A DNA stretch of 44,956 bases from an uncultured Lachnospiraceae bacterium (GCA_910578345.1 CAJTRA010000021.1:1-44956); one strand, 5' to 3'. Positions 8,716-18,236 are shown, numbered from the stretch's first letter. Made by a program: numbers and translations. Notes: generated from the sequence alone by a model not told the origin.

Positions 8716-10275
8716 ATGGGTACGTGTGTTACAGTGACAGATCAAGTTGAAAAGTGGGGCATTTTCGAGATTGCCCTGGAGGGGAGGGCGGATGGCAATC
8801 CCTTCACGGATTATGAGATAAAAGGAGAATTTAAAGGGGCCTGCGAACATAAATGTGTGGACGGCTTCTATGATGGCGAGGGTATTTACAGAGTGCGGTT
8901 TATGCCTTCTTTTGAGGGGGAATATACTTATAAAATATATGGTTCTTTCCGGGATGGGGATGCTGTGGAAGGAAGCTTTAGGGCAGCGCCTGCAGGAGAG
9001 GGTAACCATGGTCCGGTCAGGGTGAGTCACATCTTCCACTTTGCATACGAGGACGGTACGCCTTATTATTCGATCGGTACGACCTGCTATGTGTGGGCGC
9101 TGCAGGCAGAAGAGCTGCAGGAACAGACTTTAGCGACCTTAAAGGACAGCGCTTTTAATAAGATCAGGTTCTGTATTTTCCCGAAACATTACGATTACAA
9201 TCTGCGGGAGCCTTATAGTTATCCTTATGAAGGAACGCCCTGTGACAGTTCGGTGCTGACGCCGGAGAACTTTCACGATTATAACGGATGTGCGCCGGGG
9301 AATGATTGGAATTATAAGAAGTTCAACCCGAAGCATTTCGCTCATCTTGAGAGACGCATCAAAGACCTGATGGATCTGGGGATTGAGGCGGATCTGATCG
9401 TGATGCATCCTTACGACAGATGGGGATTTTCCCTGATGTCGAAAGAGGAAGATGATCTGTACTGGAAGTATGTCATTGCGAGATTTTCGGCTTACCGGAA
9501 TGTGTGGTGGTCGTTAGCCAATGAATATGACCTGATGCCGCAGAAATCGCTGGCAGACTGGGAACGGTACGCGTCGATTCTCTGTGAGAAAGATGTATAC
9601 GGACATCTTCGGTCTGTACATAACTGTAAACAGATGTATGATTATACAAGACCATGGATCACACACTGTTCCATACAGCGGATCGATCCGTATCTGTCCG
9701 GGGAGAGAGTGCAGGAATGGCGGGAGCGTTACCAGAAGCCTGTGGTACTGGATGAGATCGTATATGAAGGAGATATTCAGCATAACTGGGGAAATATCAG
9801 CGGTGAGGAGATGACCAGAAGATTCTGGGAGGGCGCTGTCCGTGGCGGTTATCCCGGACACGGGGAGACTTATCTGGCAGAAGATAACATTCTCTGGTGG
9901 TCTCACGGCGGTGTACTGAAGGGAACCAGCCCGGAGCGGTTTCATTTCCTGTGGGAGATTCTGAAACAGACACCGGGACCGGGACTTAAACCCTATGTCC
10001 CCAACCCTTTTGGCGAAGATCTTTCGGGAACAGTGGACAGTCTGATCCCAGTGCCCTATTACCTGTTTTACTATGGGTATCGGAGGCCGCGGTTCAAAGA
10101 GTATTATTTTGACGATGAGAAAGAATACGTGGCAGAGGTTTTGGATACCTGGAATATGACGGTGACAAAGTGTGGTACTTTCCGGGGGAAATTCAAGGTG
10201 GAACTGCCGGGCAGAGCGTATGTGGCAGTCAGGATCTATGAGAAAGGGCTGTTATCGGAGGAAATATCCGTATAA
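8716..10275 (+). CDS. DUF5060/DUF4038/DUF5605 glycoside hydrolase
   Basis: A 519-residue enzyme with three parts: an N-terminal beta-sandwich (~1-95, DUF5060-like, containing YRVRFMPSFEGEYTYKI); a (beta/alpha)8 DUF4038 core (~100-430); and a C-terminal beta domain (DUF5605-like, ~435-519). Probable catalytic acids are E270 in LANEYD and D346/E347 (or E351) in VVLDEIVYEGD. No signal peptide is seen, so cytosolic action on imported oligosaccharides is expected. AGGAGGTG precedes ATG 8716. It is the second DUF4038-type enzyme of the locus; the first is at 2551. The pair suggests two linkages in one glycan. The domain architecture is known for this family; the substrate here is inference. Confidence 0.85.
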   Translation: MGTCVTVTDQVEKWGIFEIALEGRADGNPFTDYEIKGEFKGACEHKCVDGFYDGEGIYRVRFMPSFEGEYTYKIYGSFRDGDAVEGSFRAAPAGEGNHGPVRVSHIFHFAYEDGTPYYSIGTTCYVWALQAEELQEQTLATLKDSAFNKIRFCIFPKHYDYNLREPYSYPYEGTPCDSSVLTPENFHDYNGCAPGNDWNYKKFNPKHFAHLERRIKDLMDLGIEADLIVMHPYDRWGFSLMSKEEDDLYWKYVIARFSAYRNVWWSLANEYDLMPQKSLADWERYASILCEKDVYGHLRSVHNCKQMYDYTRPWITHCSIQRIDPYLSGERVQEWRERYQKPVVLDEIVYEGDIQHNWGNISGEEMTRRFWEGAVRGGYPGHGETYLAEDNILWWSHGGVLKGTSPERFHFLWEILKQTPGPGLKPYVPNPFGEDLSGTVDSLIPVPYYLFYYGYRRPRFKEYYFDDEKEYVAEVLDTWNMTVTKCGTFRGKFKVELPGRAYVAVRIYEKGLLSEEISV

Positions 10276-10332
10276 GGTGACAGATGTCGGCGCTACGCAA
10301 TGCAGCGCCTGATGTGCTTGGAGGTATGTATT

Positions 10333-11004
10333 ATGCGGAAAATGATTTTTGATATCAATTCCCCGTTATGGCGGTTTATGGGATTTCTGGGGGATCTGGT
10401 CTGTGTGAATCTTCTGTTTCTTCTTACATCGGTTCCGGTGATCACCATTGGGGCGTCGATCACAGCGATGAACGATGTCTTCTTTAAGCTGCGGGAGAAG
10501 AGAGACAACGGATTAGTCAGGGATTATTTTCGTGCTTTTGCCGGGAACTTTGGTAAGAGTACGGTCATCTGGCTTCTCTATCTTGTATTTCTGGCTGGGT
10601 GTGTCCTGAATTTCAATGCAGTGTTCCATACGGATCTTCCTCAGAAAAAGGTGATCATGATCATTCTGGGGGCTGTGATCTTCCTGCTTTCCACGACAGT
10701 GATGTACAGCCTTGCGATGTTTGCGCGGTTTGATAATGATCTGAAGGATACGGTGTCGAAAGCCTTTGTGATCAGCATTCTGTGCTTTCCTTATACGGTA
10801 TTGATGACGCTGCTGTTGGGCGTCAGCTTTCTGATCAGCATTGAGAACCTGCTGTATCTTCTATATGCCTTTGCATTCTGGTTCCTGATCGGATTTGGAT
10901 TAGTCGGTTATCTGTGTTCCAGGCTGTTTCTGCGGGCATTTCGCAGATTCACGAGGCAGGAGGATCTTATGGCGCTCATGCCTGAGGAAGAGGAAGAGCA
11001 GTAG
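10333..11004 (+). CDS. YesL/DUF624 family membrane protein
   Basis: A 223-residue integral membrane protein with about five predicted hydrophobic segments (VCVNLLFLLTSVPVITIG; VIWLLYLVFLAGCVL; VIMIILGAVIFLLSTTVMY; FPYTVLMTLLLGVSF; LYAFAFWFLIGFGLVGYL). DUF624 proteins are found beside sugar ABC importers, for example yesL in the Bacillus subtilis rhamnogalacturonan cluster; their role is not established. ATG 10333 is chosen because GGAGGT lies just upstream and the protein begins MRKMIFDINSPLWRFMGFLGD, the usual family start. It follows the hydrolase gene by 57 bases. Confidence 0.88.
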   Translation: MRKMIFDINSPLWRFMGFLGDLVCVNLLFLLTSVPVITIGASITAMNDVFFKLREKRDNGLVRDYFRAFAGNFGKSTVIWLLYLVFLAGCVLNFNAVFHTDLPQKKVIMIILGAVIFLLSTTVMYSLAMFARFDNDLKDTVSKAFVISILCFPYTVLMTLLLGVSFLISIENLLYLLYAFAFWFLIGFGLVGYLCSRLFLRAFRRFTRQEDLMALMPEEEEEQ

Positions 11005-11032
11005 GAAGCAGCAGAAAGAATGGGAATGACGA

Positions 11033-11102
11033 TTGCGGAACGGTTCCAGAGTTTGATATAATATAGGCAGTGACGCCATAAAACTGTATGTACAGCCTGG
11101 CG
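11033..11102 (+). promoter_or_regulatory. Putative promoter and leader hairpin of the amidohydrolase gene
   Basis: TTGCGG (11033-11038) and a perfect TATAAT (11057-11062) are 18 bases apart. A stem-loop follows (CGCCA 11074-11078 with TGGCG 11098-11102, inner CTGTA/TACAG). The amidohydrolase may therefore be expressed apart from the importer operon. Confidence 0.5.
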
Positions 11103-11127
11103 GCAGACAGAGCAGGAGGGTAAGACT

Positions 11128-12273
11128 ATGTTGTATGTAAAAAATGGAATGATCCATGATGCCGTTCACGAAGAGGCCTATAGAGGGGATATTCTGGTAG
11201 AAAACGGTAAAATCAAAGCGATCTGTGAACATCTGGATGTGGGGAAGGACGATCAGGTTATCGATGCTGAGGGACTTCATGTGTATCCTGGTTTCGTGGA
11301 AGCCCACGGACATATCGGTCTTGACGGCTATGGAATCGGCTACGAAGGGATGGATTATAATGAGCTGAACGATATTGTGAGTCCCCAGCTTCGGGGAATC
11401 GACGGCGTGAAGCCTATGGATGCTGCATTTCCGAAAGCGGCACAGGCAGGCGTAACCTGTGTCTGCGTAGGTCCAGGCAGCGCGAATGTGCTGGGCGGCA
11501 CCTTCGTTACCATTAAGACAGTGGGCAGAAGAGTGGAGGATATGGTGGTACGGGACAATGTGGCCATGAAATGCGCTTTTGGGGAGAATCCTAAGAGAGT
11601 CTACCGGGAGAAGAAGGATTCCAGCCGCATGAGTACCGCAACCCTGCTTCGGGAAATGCTGTTTAAGACAAGAGAGTACATGGAGAAAAAGGAAGCGGCA
11701 GGAGAGGATCTGTCTAAGAAGCCTGCTTTTGACATGAAGCTGGAAGCGCTGATCCCTGTGATCAAAGGCGAGATGCCTCTAAAGGCCCATGCCCACGCGG
11801 CAGAGGATATTTTCACGGCGCTTCGCATTGCAAGAGAGTTTGACGTGAAGATCACGTTGGAGCACGTGACGGAAGGACATCTGATCGTGGAGGAACTGGC
11901 CAAAGAGATGGTGCCGCTTGCGGTGGGGCCGACGCTCACCAGCGCATCCAAATACGAGCTGCGCAACAAGAGCTGGACGACGCCGGGATTGTTGGCGGCT
12001 GCCGGCTGCCAGGTGTCTATCATCACGGATTCTCCGGTGATTCCCCAGGAATATCTTCCGTTATGCGCAGGACTGGCCGTACAGGCAGGCATGGATCCCT
12101 TCGCGGCGCTGCAGGCGATCACCATCAATCCTGCCAGACATGCCGGGATCGCAGACCGGGTAGGTTCGATTGAGATCGGGAAAGATGCGGATCTGGTCGT
12201 CACGGACGGATGTCCTTTTGAAGTAGCAACGCATGTGAAGCATGTGCTCATTGACGGGAAAGAAATTCAATAG
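11128..12273 (+). CDS. Metal-dependent amidohydrolase (imidazolonepropionase-like)
   Basis: A 381-residue member of the amidohydrolase superfamily. The composite beta-sandwich is formed by both termini around a TIM barrel. Expected metal and catalytic ligands are visible: H60 and H62 (EAHGHIGLDG), H221/H223 (KAHAHAAED), H246 and H251 (LEHVTEGH) and D301 (IITDSPVIP). The tail GSIEIGKDADLVV is the family signature for the C-terminal strand. These enzymes hydrolyse C-N bonds in cyclic amides, dipeptides or deacetylate sugars; the substrate here is unknown. AGGAGGG precedes ATG 11128. It has its own promoter and ends at a hairpin, making it the last gene of the first locus. Confidence 0.85.
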   Translation: MLYVKNGMIHDAVHEEAYRGDILVENGKIKAICEHLDVGKDDQVIDAEGLHVYPGFVEAHGHIGLDGYGIGYEGMDYNELNDIVSPQLRGIDGVKPMDAAFPKAAQAGVTCVCVGPGSANVLGGTFVTIKTVGRRVEDMVVRDNVAMKCAFGENPKRVYREKKDSSRMSTATLLREMLFKTREYMEKKEAAGEDLSKKPAFDMKLEALIPVIKGEMPLKAHAHAAEDIFTALRIAREFDVKITLEHVTEGHLIVEELAKEMVPLAVGPTLTSASKYELRNKSWTTPGLLAAAGCQVSIITDSPVIPQEYLPLCAGLAVQAGMDPFAALQAITINPARHAGIADRVGSIEIGKDADLVVTDGCPFEVATHVKHVLIDGKEIQ

Positions 12274-12295
12274 AGGAAAGACGCATTGACATCGG

Positions 12296-12345
12296 TTTCC
12301 CTGTCGTTCTTTTCCTGCGGGAAAGGGAAAAGAATGACAGGGAAA
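12296..12345 (+). terminator. 20-bp stem-loop closing the first glycan locus
   Basis: Bases 12296-12315 pair with 12326-12345 with only one G-U pair and a 10-base loop. The T-run after it is poor (TTTGG). It still separates the amidohydrolase from the next LacI gene and probably terminates or stabilises that transcript. Confidence 0.6.
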
Positions 12346-12483
12346 TTTGGAAAATGAAGTTAAAACGTTTTTATCAGGAAGGTTAAGAGCAACGGTTACG
12401 ATATTTTTATGGCTGTTATAAATAAAATTAATCCTTGAAAATTGTACAATATATCCATAAATTAAATAATTTAAGAAGTTTCA

Positions 12484-12535
12484 TTGACAATATTTTATAG
12501 ACATGATACGATCGACCTATAGAAAAACGTTTTTC
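12484..12535 (+). promoter_or_regulatory. Promoter and CpG-centred LacI operator of the second regulator
   Basis: TTGACA (12484-12489) and TACGAT (12507-12512) have a 17-base spacer. Ten bases on lies GAAAAACGTTTTTC (12522-12535), a perfect 14-bp palindrome with the central CG typical of LacI operators. A weaker AAAACGTTTT site is at 12362-12371. Their position before the lacI-type gene implies autoregulation. Confidence 0.7.
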
Positions 12536-12550
12536 AAAAAGGGGAAACAT

Positions 12551-13612
12551 ATGGCAAGCATTAAGGATGTTGCAAGCAGAGCAGGAGTGTCAATTTCTAC
12601 GGTTTCAAATGTCATCAACGGTAAGAAGTATGTCAGTGCGGAACTGACGCAGAAAGTGCTGCAGGCGATCGATGAACTGAATTATGAAGTGGATCTGATC
12701 GCAAGAAGTCTGAAGAATAACCGCACGATGACGATCGGTGTTATCATTACATCGTTGAACCGTATCTTCATTCCGCAGGTTCTCAACGGACTGCAGCAGG
12801 GTGCGGAGGCGTATGGCTATCATATGCTGATCTATGCCACCAATGAAAATATCGAGCTGGAGAAGAAATATCTCCAGATTTTGATCAACAGTAAGGTGGA
12901 TGGGATCATTATCGATACCGTAGCCGATGTGGCGGACGAGCCTTACTATCAGCAGCTGGCGCGTCTGGAGAAAGGCAGTAAGAAGATTCCTGTTGTGAGT
13001 ATTGAGCGGGATTTAAGCCGCTATTCGATCTGCTCCATCTATGCGGATAATGTGAAAAGCGCATTTCGGGCGACCAGTCATCTGATCGAGAGTGGATGCA
13101 GTAAGATACTGCATATCAGTGGTCCACAGGTGATTGAGATGGTTTTATGCCGGACGAAGGGATATCAGGAGGCGTTAAGAGAGCATGGACTTACAGTGTC
13201 GCCAATGTATGCCGCGGAAGGAGACTTCTCACCTCTTAGCGGTTATCGTGTGGTGAAGCAGATGGTGAATGACGGGGTTGAATTTGATGGCATTTTTGCC
13301 GACAATGACCAGATGGCGATTGGGGCGATCAAAGCGCTCAAAGAGTATGAGTTTAAGATTCCGGAGCATATTAAACTTGTGGGGTTTGATAATACTTTTG
13401 TATCCTCTATCGTAAAGCCGTCTCTTTCGACCATCAATGTGCCGAAGTACAGAATGGGATGGCTGGCGGCAGAGAATCTGTGCAGGATGATCGAAGAGGA
13501 GATCGGACGGAATGACAGAGGGAACTACTCTGTGGAGCTTACGACCAATCTGATGGTCAGAGAATCCACCTGTGGAATGAACATGGAAAACTGGGATTTG
13601 GAAGGATGGTGA
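12551..13612 (+). CDS. LacI family regulator of the second sugar locus
   Basis: A 353-residue regulator. The N-terminal helix-turn-helix is canonical (SIKDVASRAGVSISTVSNVI) with a hinge helix around residue 50 and a sugar-binding core (GVIITSLNRIFIPQVLNGLQ; VGFDNTFVSSIVKPSLSTI). ATG 12551 follows GGGGAAA. The frame is open further upstream, but that extension overlaps the operator palindrome. It is intact although five of the genes downstream carry lesions. Its likely operators are 12522-12535, 13650-13667 and perhaps 17038-17050. Confidence 0.9.
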   Translation: MASIKDVASRAGVSISTVSNVINGKKYVSAELTQKVLQAIDELNYEVDLIARSLKNNRTMTIGVIITSLNRIFIPQVLNGLQQGAEAYGYHMLIYATNENIELEKKYLQILINSKVDGIIIDTVADVADEPYYQQLARLEKGSKKIPVVSIERDLSRYSICSIYADNVKSAFRATSHLIESGCSKILHISGPQVIEMVLCRTKGYQEALREHGLTVSPMYAAEGDFSPLSGYRVVKQMVNDGVEFDGIFADNDQMAIGAIKALKEYEFKIPEHIKLVGFDNTFVSSIVKPSLSTINVPKYRMGWLAAENLCRMIEEEIGRNDRGNYSVELTTNLMVRESTCGMNMENWDLEGW

Positions 13613-13649
13613 TTTCGGGAGAAAAGGAAAAGGGTTATTTTTTATCCGT

Positions 13650-13667
13650 CAGAAAAACGTTTTTCTG
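13650..13667. promoter_or_regulatory. 18-bp perfect LacI operator before the second binding-protein gene
   Basis: CAGAAAAACGTTTTTCTG is a perfect palindrome containing the same 14-bp core as 12522-12535. It sits 42 bases before the binding-protein start, where bound repressor would block transcription of the operon. Confidence 0.75.
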
Positions 13668-13708
13668 GAAGCAAATGGCAAAAATAGTAAGAATTGGGAA
13701 GTAACGAA

Positions 13709-15106
13709 ATGAAGAAAATCATGAGAACAAGTATCAGCAGTCTTTTAGTTATGGCATTGGTGATCAGTTTAACCGCATGTGGAGGAAGCAAACCGTAAAA
13801 TGGCGCTACGTCCGGCAGCACGGAAGCGCCGCAGGAGCAGAGCGCGGCGGAGGAAAACAGGGAAGCTGCTTCCGGTGAGGAGATGGCGAAAGAAATCGAT
13901 TTCTATGCGGCGGTTTTGAAAGAAGAAGGATGTCTGGAAGCTGCCAAAAGGTTTGAAGAAGAGACGGGGATCAAAGTGAATGTTCATTCCTATGATTCTG
14001 CTGATTTCGTGCAGGCATTCATGGTGGCGGCGAATGGAGGAAGTCCGGTAGATGTGATGCTTTTGAACGGCCAGGACGTGCGCTATTTCATGAAAAACGG
14101 GCTGATCCAGGAAATGGACGGCAAGCCGGGCGCTGACAGAGTCAACGAAGGGGCGGTTGATCAGTATACTTACAATGGCAAGCTGTATGCGATCGGATCG
14201 AAAGGCGGAAATTCTTCTGGCATTTACGTCAATATGGACATTATCGACCAGTATGGCGGAAAAGCGCCGGAAACCATGGAAGACCTGCGGGATCTGAATG
14301 CGAAGTTAAAGGCTGATGGATTATCACTGTTTGCTTTTGGCGGCGGGAATAAATATATGTGGCCGATGTGGTATTTCTCCTGCTTCGGACAGACTTCAGA
14401 CGGGAAACCGATCGAGCGCACGGAAGAAATTCTGACAGGAAAGGCAAAGTTTACAGATACCGATTCGATCGAAGCGTTTGATGTGATTCGTATATTTGCT
14501 GAGGAAGAAATGTTCCAGCCGGGATTCAATGGCACAGACAGTGATGGCGGCAAGGCGGTATTTGTCAATGGGCAGGCGGCTTTATTCTATGGCGGCACCT
14601 GGGAGATCACGGGATTCCTTGAGGCAGGTATGGAGAATCTGGATCTGCTTCCCTTCCCGATCATCAAGAAGGGTGCAAAGTCCATCCAGACAGGAAACGC
14701 GTCCGACGGCGCATGGACGATCTACAGTAAGATTGATCCGGCCAGACAGTCAGCGGCGGAAGCATTCATCGACTATATGACGACGGACGAGGTGATACAG
14801 AGTTTCAGGACCAGCGACTGTGCAGATCTGAGAGACTATGCAAGGGTCAGCTGCAATACCAATGTGCTGCTTCCTGAGGATACGGACGAGCTGACGAAAA
14901 AACAGCAGGAGTTTCTGGCGACCATGACCTTTACGCATCCGGACTGGATCTATCCGCCGGAGATCACAACGGCGCTTCAGGATGTCCTGCAGTCCCTTAC
15001 CGGTCTGCAGATCACATCGCAGGAAGCGGCAGATGAAATGCAGGCAGTCATGGATGAACTGTTGGAGAATGGATATGATTATAATGCGGTAGAGCAGGGA
15101 AAATAA
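13709..15106 (+). pseudogene. Substrate-binding lipoprotein of the second importer, nonsense codon after the lipobox
   Basis: ATG 13709 begins a clean lipoprotein signal (MKKIMRT, hydrophobic core, LTACGGS). TAA at 13796-13798 stops it after 29 codons. The same frame then continues without break to TAA at 15104-15106 through a typical family-1 solute-binding domain (VNVHSYDSADFVQAF; VFVNGQAALFYGGTWEITGF). Without the stop the product would be ~465 residues, like its paralogues at 5397 and 42350. An internal ATG at 13883 lacks a signal peptide, so no exported binding protein is expected. A substitution (for example AAA or CAA to TAA) is the simplest cause. The 29-residue lipopeptide could still be made. 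Confidence 0.88.
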
Positions 15107-15117
15107 GATAACGTGAT

Positions 15118-15201
15118 ATCCGGGAATCATGCTTGTGCCTGACGTTCCTGTTTGGATCGTACTGCTTATGCAAAACAGGCGCAGGCAGACTAATCCCGGA
15201 T
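15118..15201 (+). terminator. Long compound stem-loop between binding protein and permease genes
   Basis: Nested pairings ATCCGGGA/TCCCGGAT (15118-15125/15194-15201), TGCCTG/CAGGCA (15136-15141/15182-15187) and CCTGTTT/AAACAGG (15147-15153/15173-15179) form one long hairpin. It is the positional equivalent of 6797-6833 in the first importer and probably sets the binding protein/permease mRNA ratio. Confidence 0.6.
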
Positions 15202-15254
15202 CAATCCTTTATATTATTGGGTAAAACGGTCTGCCAGAGAAGAGGAGTGGTGAT

Positions 15255-16145
15255 GTGACAAAGACAAAAAGAGATGTGATCGTAGGACTTTTGTTTTCCT
15301 TTCCAGCTTTGTGCCTGTACTTTGTATTTACGATCTTTCCGTTTTTCTATGGATTTTATATTTCCCTGTGTGAATGGGACGGTTTTAATGAGCCGCGGTT
15401 GATGGGGATTGGCAATTATATGAAGATTTTTCAGGATAGTAAGGTGTTTGAGGCGTTGGGACATAACGTGGTCTATGCGCTTTCGACGGTGGTCGTGAAA
15501 CTGGTATTTGCGTTTCTGATCGCATTAGTCCTGAACAAGAAATTAAGAGGGATCACCGTTTTTCGGACGATTCTGTTTACACCCGTCGTAATCTCTTTCG
15601 TCGCGATTGGATCTGTCTGGACATGGATCTACAATCCGACGCAGGGACTGCTTAACAGGCTGCTGGAAGCGTTGGGAATGATGAGTACCCAGAACCCGAT
15701 TGCATGGCTGGGGGATGCAAGATATGCTCTGCCGGCGATCATGATCGTGGATGTGTGGAAGTGGCTGGGATATCACATTGTGTTATTTCTGGCAGGACTG
15801 CAGACGATCTCTTAGGAGATCTATGAATCTGCCAGGATCGATGGGGCGAATGGCTGGCAGAGTCTTCGCTACATCACCATTCCACAGATGAAAAACGTAT
15901 TCTATATGAATCTTACGTTCTGTCTGGTCGGCGGGTTCAATGTATTCGATGTGGTCATGGTCATGACAAAGGGAGGCCCTTATGGGAAGACGGAGGTCAT
16001 TGCAAAATATATCTATGATACGGCCTTTGGCTCAACGAATAAGTTCGGATATGTCACAGCAATCTCTATCTTTGTATTTATCCTGATGCTGATTGTGACG
16101 TTGGTGATCCTGCGGCTTATGCGGAAAGCAGAAGAAGAGATGTAA
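15255..16145 (+). pseudogene. MalF/UgpA-type permease of the second importer, interrupted by TAG
   Basis: GTG 15255 (AGGAG upstream) opens a permease with the usual first helix (GLLFSFPALCLYFVFTIFPF). TAG at 15813-15815 ends it after 186 codons. The same frame then resumes exactly at the EAA loop (EIYESARIDGANGWQSLRYI) and continues through the last helices to TAA 16143-16145. Paralogues have an acidic residue here (a GAG codon would fit), so one substitution explains the stop. The truncated product lacks the ATPase-docking loop and the last two helices and cannot be a working channel subunit. An internal ATG 15888 encodes only the tail. Confidence 0.9.
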
Positions 16146-16157
16146 AGGAGGGCAGCG

Positions 16158-17003
16158 ATGAAAGTCAAAAAAAGGATTGTTATGGTGATCGGTTATACAA
16201 TACTTATGATGCTATCGGGAATCATTGTTGTCCCGCTGCTATGGCTTCTGGGAAATTCCCTGAAATCAGATAAAGATATCCGTGTGAATATGGCAAAGCT
16301 TCTGCCGTCGCCGGGAGAATGGCAGATCGATAACTATATCCAGGCGTGGAAGAGAGGAAATATTGGGCAGACGATCTGGAACAGTCTGTTCAATACACTG
16401 GTATCGGTTGTACTGATCTTAATGGTAGCCTATTTTACTTCCTATGCGATCGCGCGGATCCGCTACCGGGGAAGTGAATTCATTCATGCGATGTTCGTTT
16501 CAATGATGATGGTGCCGCTTGCGCAAGTGGTCATGATCCCGCAGTTTCGGATCATATCAGGGCTGAACCTGGTGGATACCCACATAGGAGTCATTCTGTT
16601 GTACACTGCGGCCGGCATTCCTTTCTCGGTTTTCCTGCTGACTTCCTTTTTGCGGAAAATTCCAATTGAATTGGACGAGGCGGCCTGTATTGACGGATGC
16701 AGCAGACTTGCGATCATCTTCAGGATCTTATTACCCCTGTCAAAACCAGGAATTGCTACGGTTGTTATTTTCCAGGGGATGAATGTCTGGAATGATTATT
16801 TTACGGCGTTGATCTATCTGCGTTCGCCGGAGATGAAGACGATCACGCTGGGACTTAAGAATTTCATGGGGCAATGGGGGTTGGTGGATTATAACAGATT
16901 GTTTGCAGCGATCGCGATCGTCACCTTTCCGATCATTTTGCTGTATGTTATTTTCCAGAATCAGTTTTAGAGCGGACTTACGTCCGGGTCTGTGAAAGGT
17001 TAG
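16158..17003 (+). pseudogene. MalG/UgpE-type permease of the second importer, C-terminus cut by TAG
   Basis: ATG 16158 (AGGAGG upstream) encodes a six-helix carbohydrate permease with EAA loop DEAACIDGCSRLAIIFRILL. TAG at 16968-16970 stops it after FQNQF. The next ten codons in the same frame read SGLTSGSVKG and then a TAG stop at 17001-17003, which is the conserved family tail (compare FVEGMAGAVKS in the intact permease ending at 8605). The protein therefore lacks 11 residues. It may be partly functional, since all six helices are kept; labelled pseudogene because the conserved tail is lost. Confidence 0.75.
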
Positions 17004-17017
17004 AGAAGGAGGGGCAT

Positions 17018-18236
17018 ATGGACAAGAAAGAGATTATCAGAAAAACGTTTCGGGACAATGGCGGGGGGGGTTCGCCTGATCCCTACCTTTGTTCCAAGGA
17101 GGTTTGCGAGTCCGGGCAAGCGGCTGCGGCTACATCCCGACGACTATTATGCGTTTGGCACGGCGAGAGGGGCGATCAAAGAACGATGGTTTTCCAGTGT
17201 GATTACCTGCATGAACGGAGAGATGGCGAAAGAAGATGAGGGACTAAGCTATGTATCCTACTCCGAAGATCCCAAAGATCGGTTTACGCTGAAAGAGGCG
17301 ATTGAACTGCTGCAGGAAGAGATCATAGGAAAAGAACTGATGGACCAGTATGGGACATGGCCGATGTATTCTAAATTCTTCGATTATGAGACGCCGCTGT
17401 TCCATCACCTGCATTTAAGCTTCGAGGCGGCAGCCAGAGTCGGCAGGCTGGGCAAGCCGGAGGCATATTACTATCCGCCGCAGTATAATCCGACAGAAGG
17501 AAAATTTCCGCATACCTATTTTGGATTTAACCCGGACGTCACCAAAGAAGAGATCAAGGAGCACCTGCAAAGGTATACAGAGGGGGACGGCAGGATCACG
17601 GAACTGTCCCGCGCTTACAGGATCCAGTTAGGGACGGGATGGTATACGCCGCCGGGCGTCCTGCACGCGCCGGGATCTTACTTGACCTATGAGCCGCAGT
17701 GGAATTCGGATGTCAATTCGGTTTATGAAAATATTGTATTTGGGGAAGTCTACCCATATGAGATGCTGGTGGAGAATTGTCCTGAAGAGAACAAAGCAGA
17801 TCTGGATTATGTGATCAGCCTGATGGACTGGGAGAAAAATATCGATCCTGACTATAAGGCGCATTATTTCCGCAAACCGATCGTGATCTGTGACGACGAG
17901 GACCACACGGATAAATGGGTGGTATATGGCAATGATTACATAGCGGCCAAGGAACTTACCGTGAAACCGGGACGCAGTATTCTGATTCAGGATGACGCTG
18001 CATACGGCTGTATTCTGGTACAGGGACATGGAACGTTCGGAAGCTATCAGGCGGAGGCGGCGGGAACGCTGCGGTTTGGACAGTTGAGCGCGGATGAATA
18101 TTTTGTCAGTGAGAAGGCGGCAAGGGACGGTCTGCTTGTCACGAATGCGTCCAGGTTTGAGCCGCTTGTCATGTTGAAGCATTTCGGCCCCAATAACAGA
18201 GAAGTGCCAGACCAGGGCAGGCAGGAGGACAGATAA
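17018..18236 (+). pseudogene. Cupin-type sugar isomerase-like protein, frameshifted in a G8 tract
   Basis: ATG 17018 has AGGAGGGG upstream and reads MDKKEIIRKTFRDNGGG before an eight-G run at 17063-17070. Seven Gs would join it to the long downstream frame (VRLIPTFVPRRF onward) for ~405 residues. That frame has cupin-like metal motifs: FHHLHLSFE, KPEAYYYPPQ and YTPPGVLHAPGS, resembling type-I mannose-6-phosphate isomerase-like bicupins. A weak internal ATG 17058 could still give 392 residues lacking only the first ~13. The gene lies between the importer and a FucU-type mutarotase, so a ketol-isomerase role is plausible, by inference. Slippage in the G-tract could make expression reversible. 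Confidence 0.7.
17038..17050. promoter_or_regulatory. Intragenic match to the LacI operator
   Basis: CAGAAAAACGTTT is identical to the first 13 bases of the 18-bp operator at 13650, but the right half-site diverges (CGG in place of TTCTG). It lies in the first codons of the cupin gene. It could be an auxiliary operator or chance reinforced by codon usage. Confidence 0.3.

Noticed and set aside
13796..16970. Stop-codon reassignment or recoding as explanation for the in-frame TAA and TAG codons
   Set aside because: TAG and TAA end many normal genes in this window (for example 1539, 8605, 12273), and the lesions are confined to one operon and to IS remnants. No selenocysteine or pyrrolysine context was seen.
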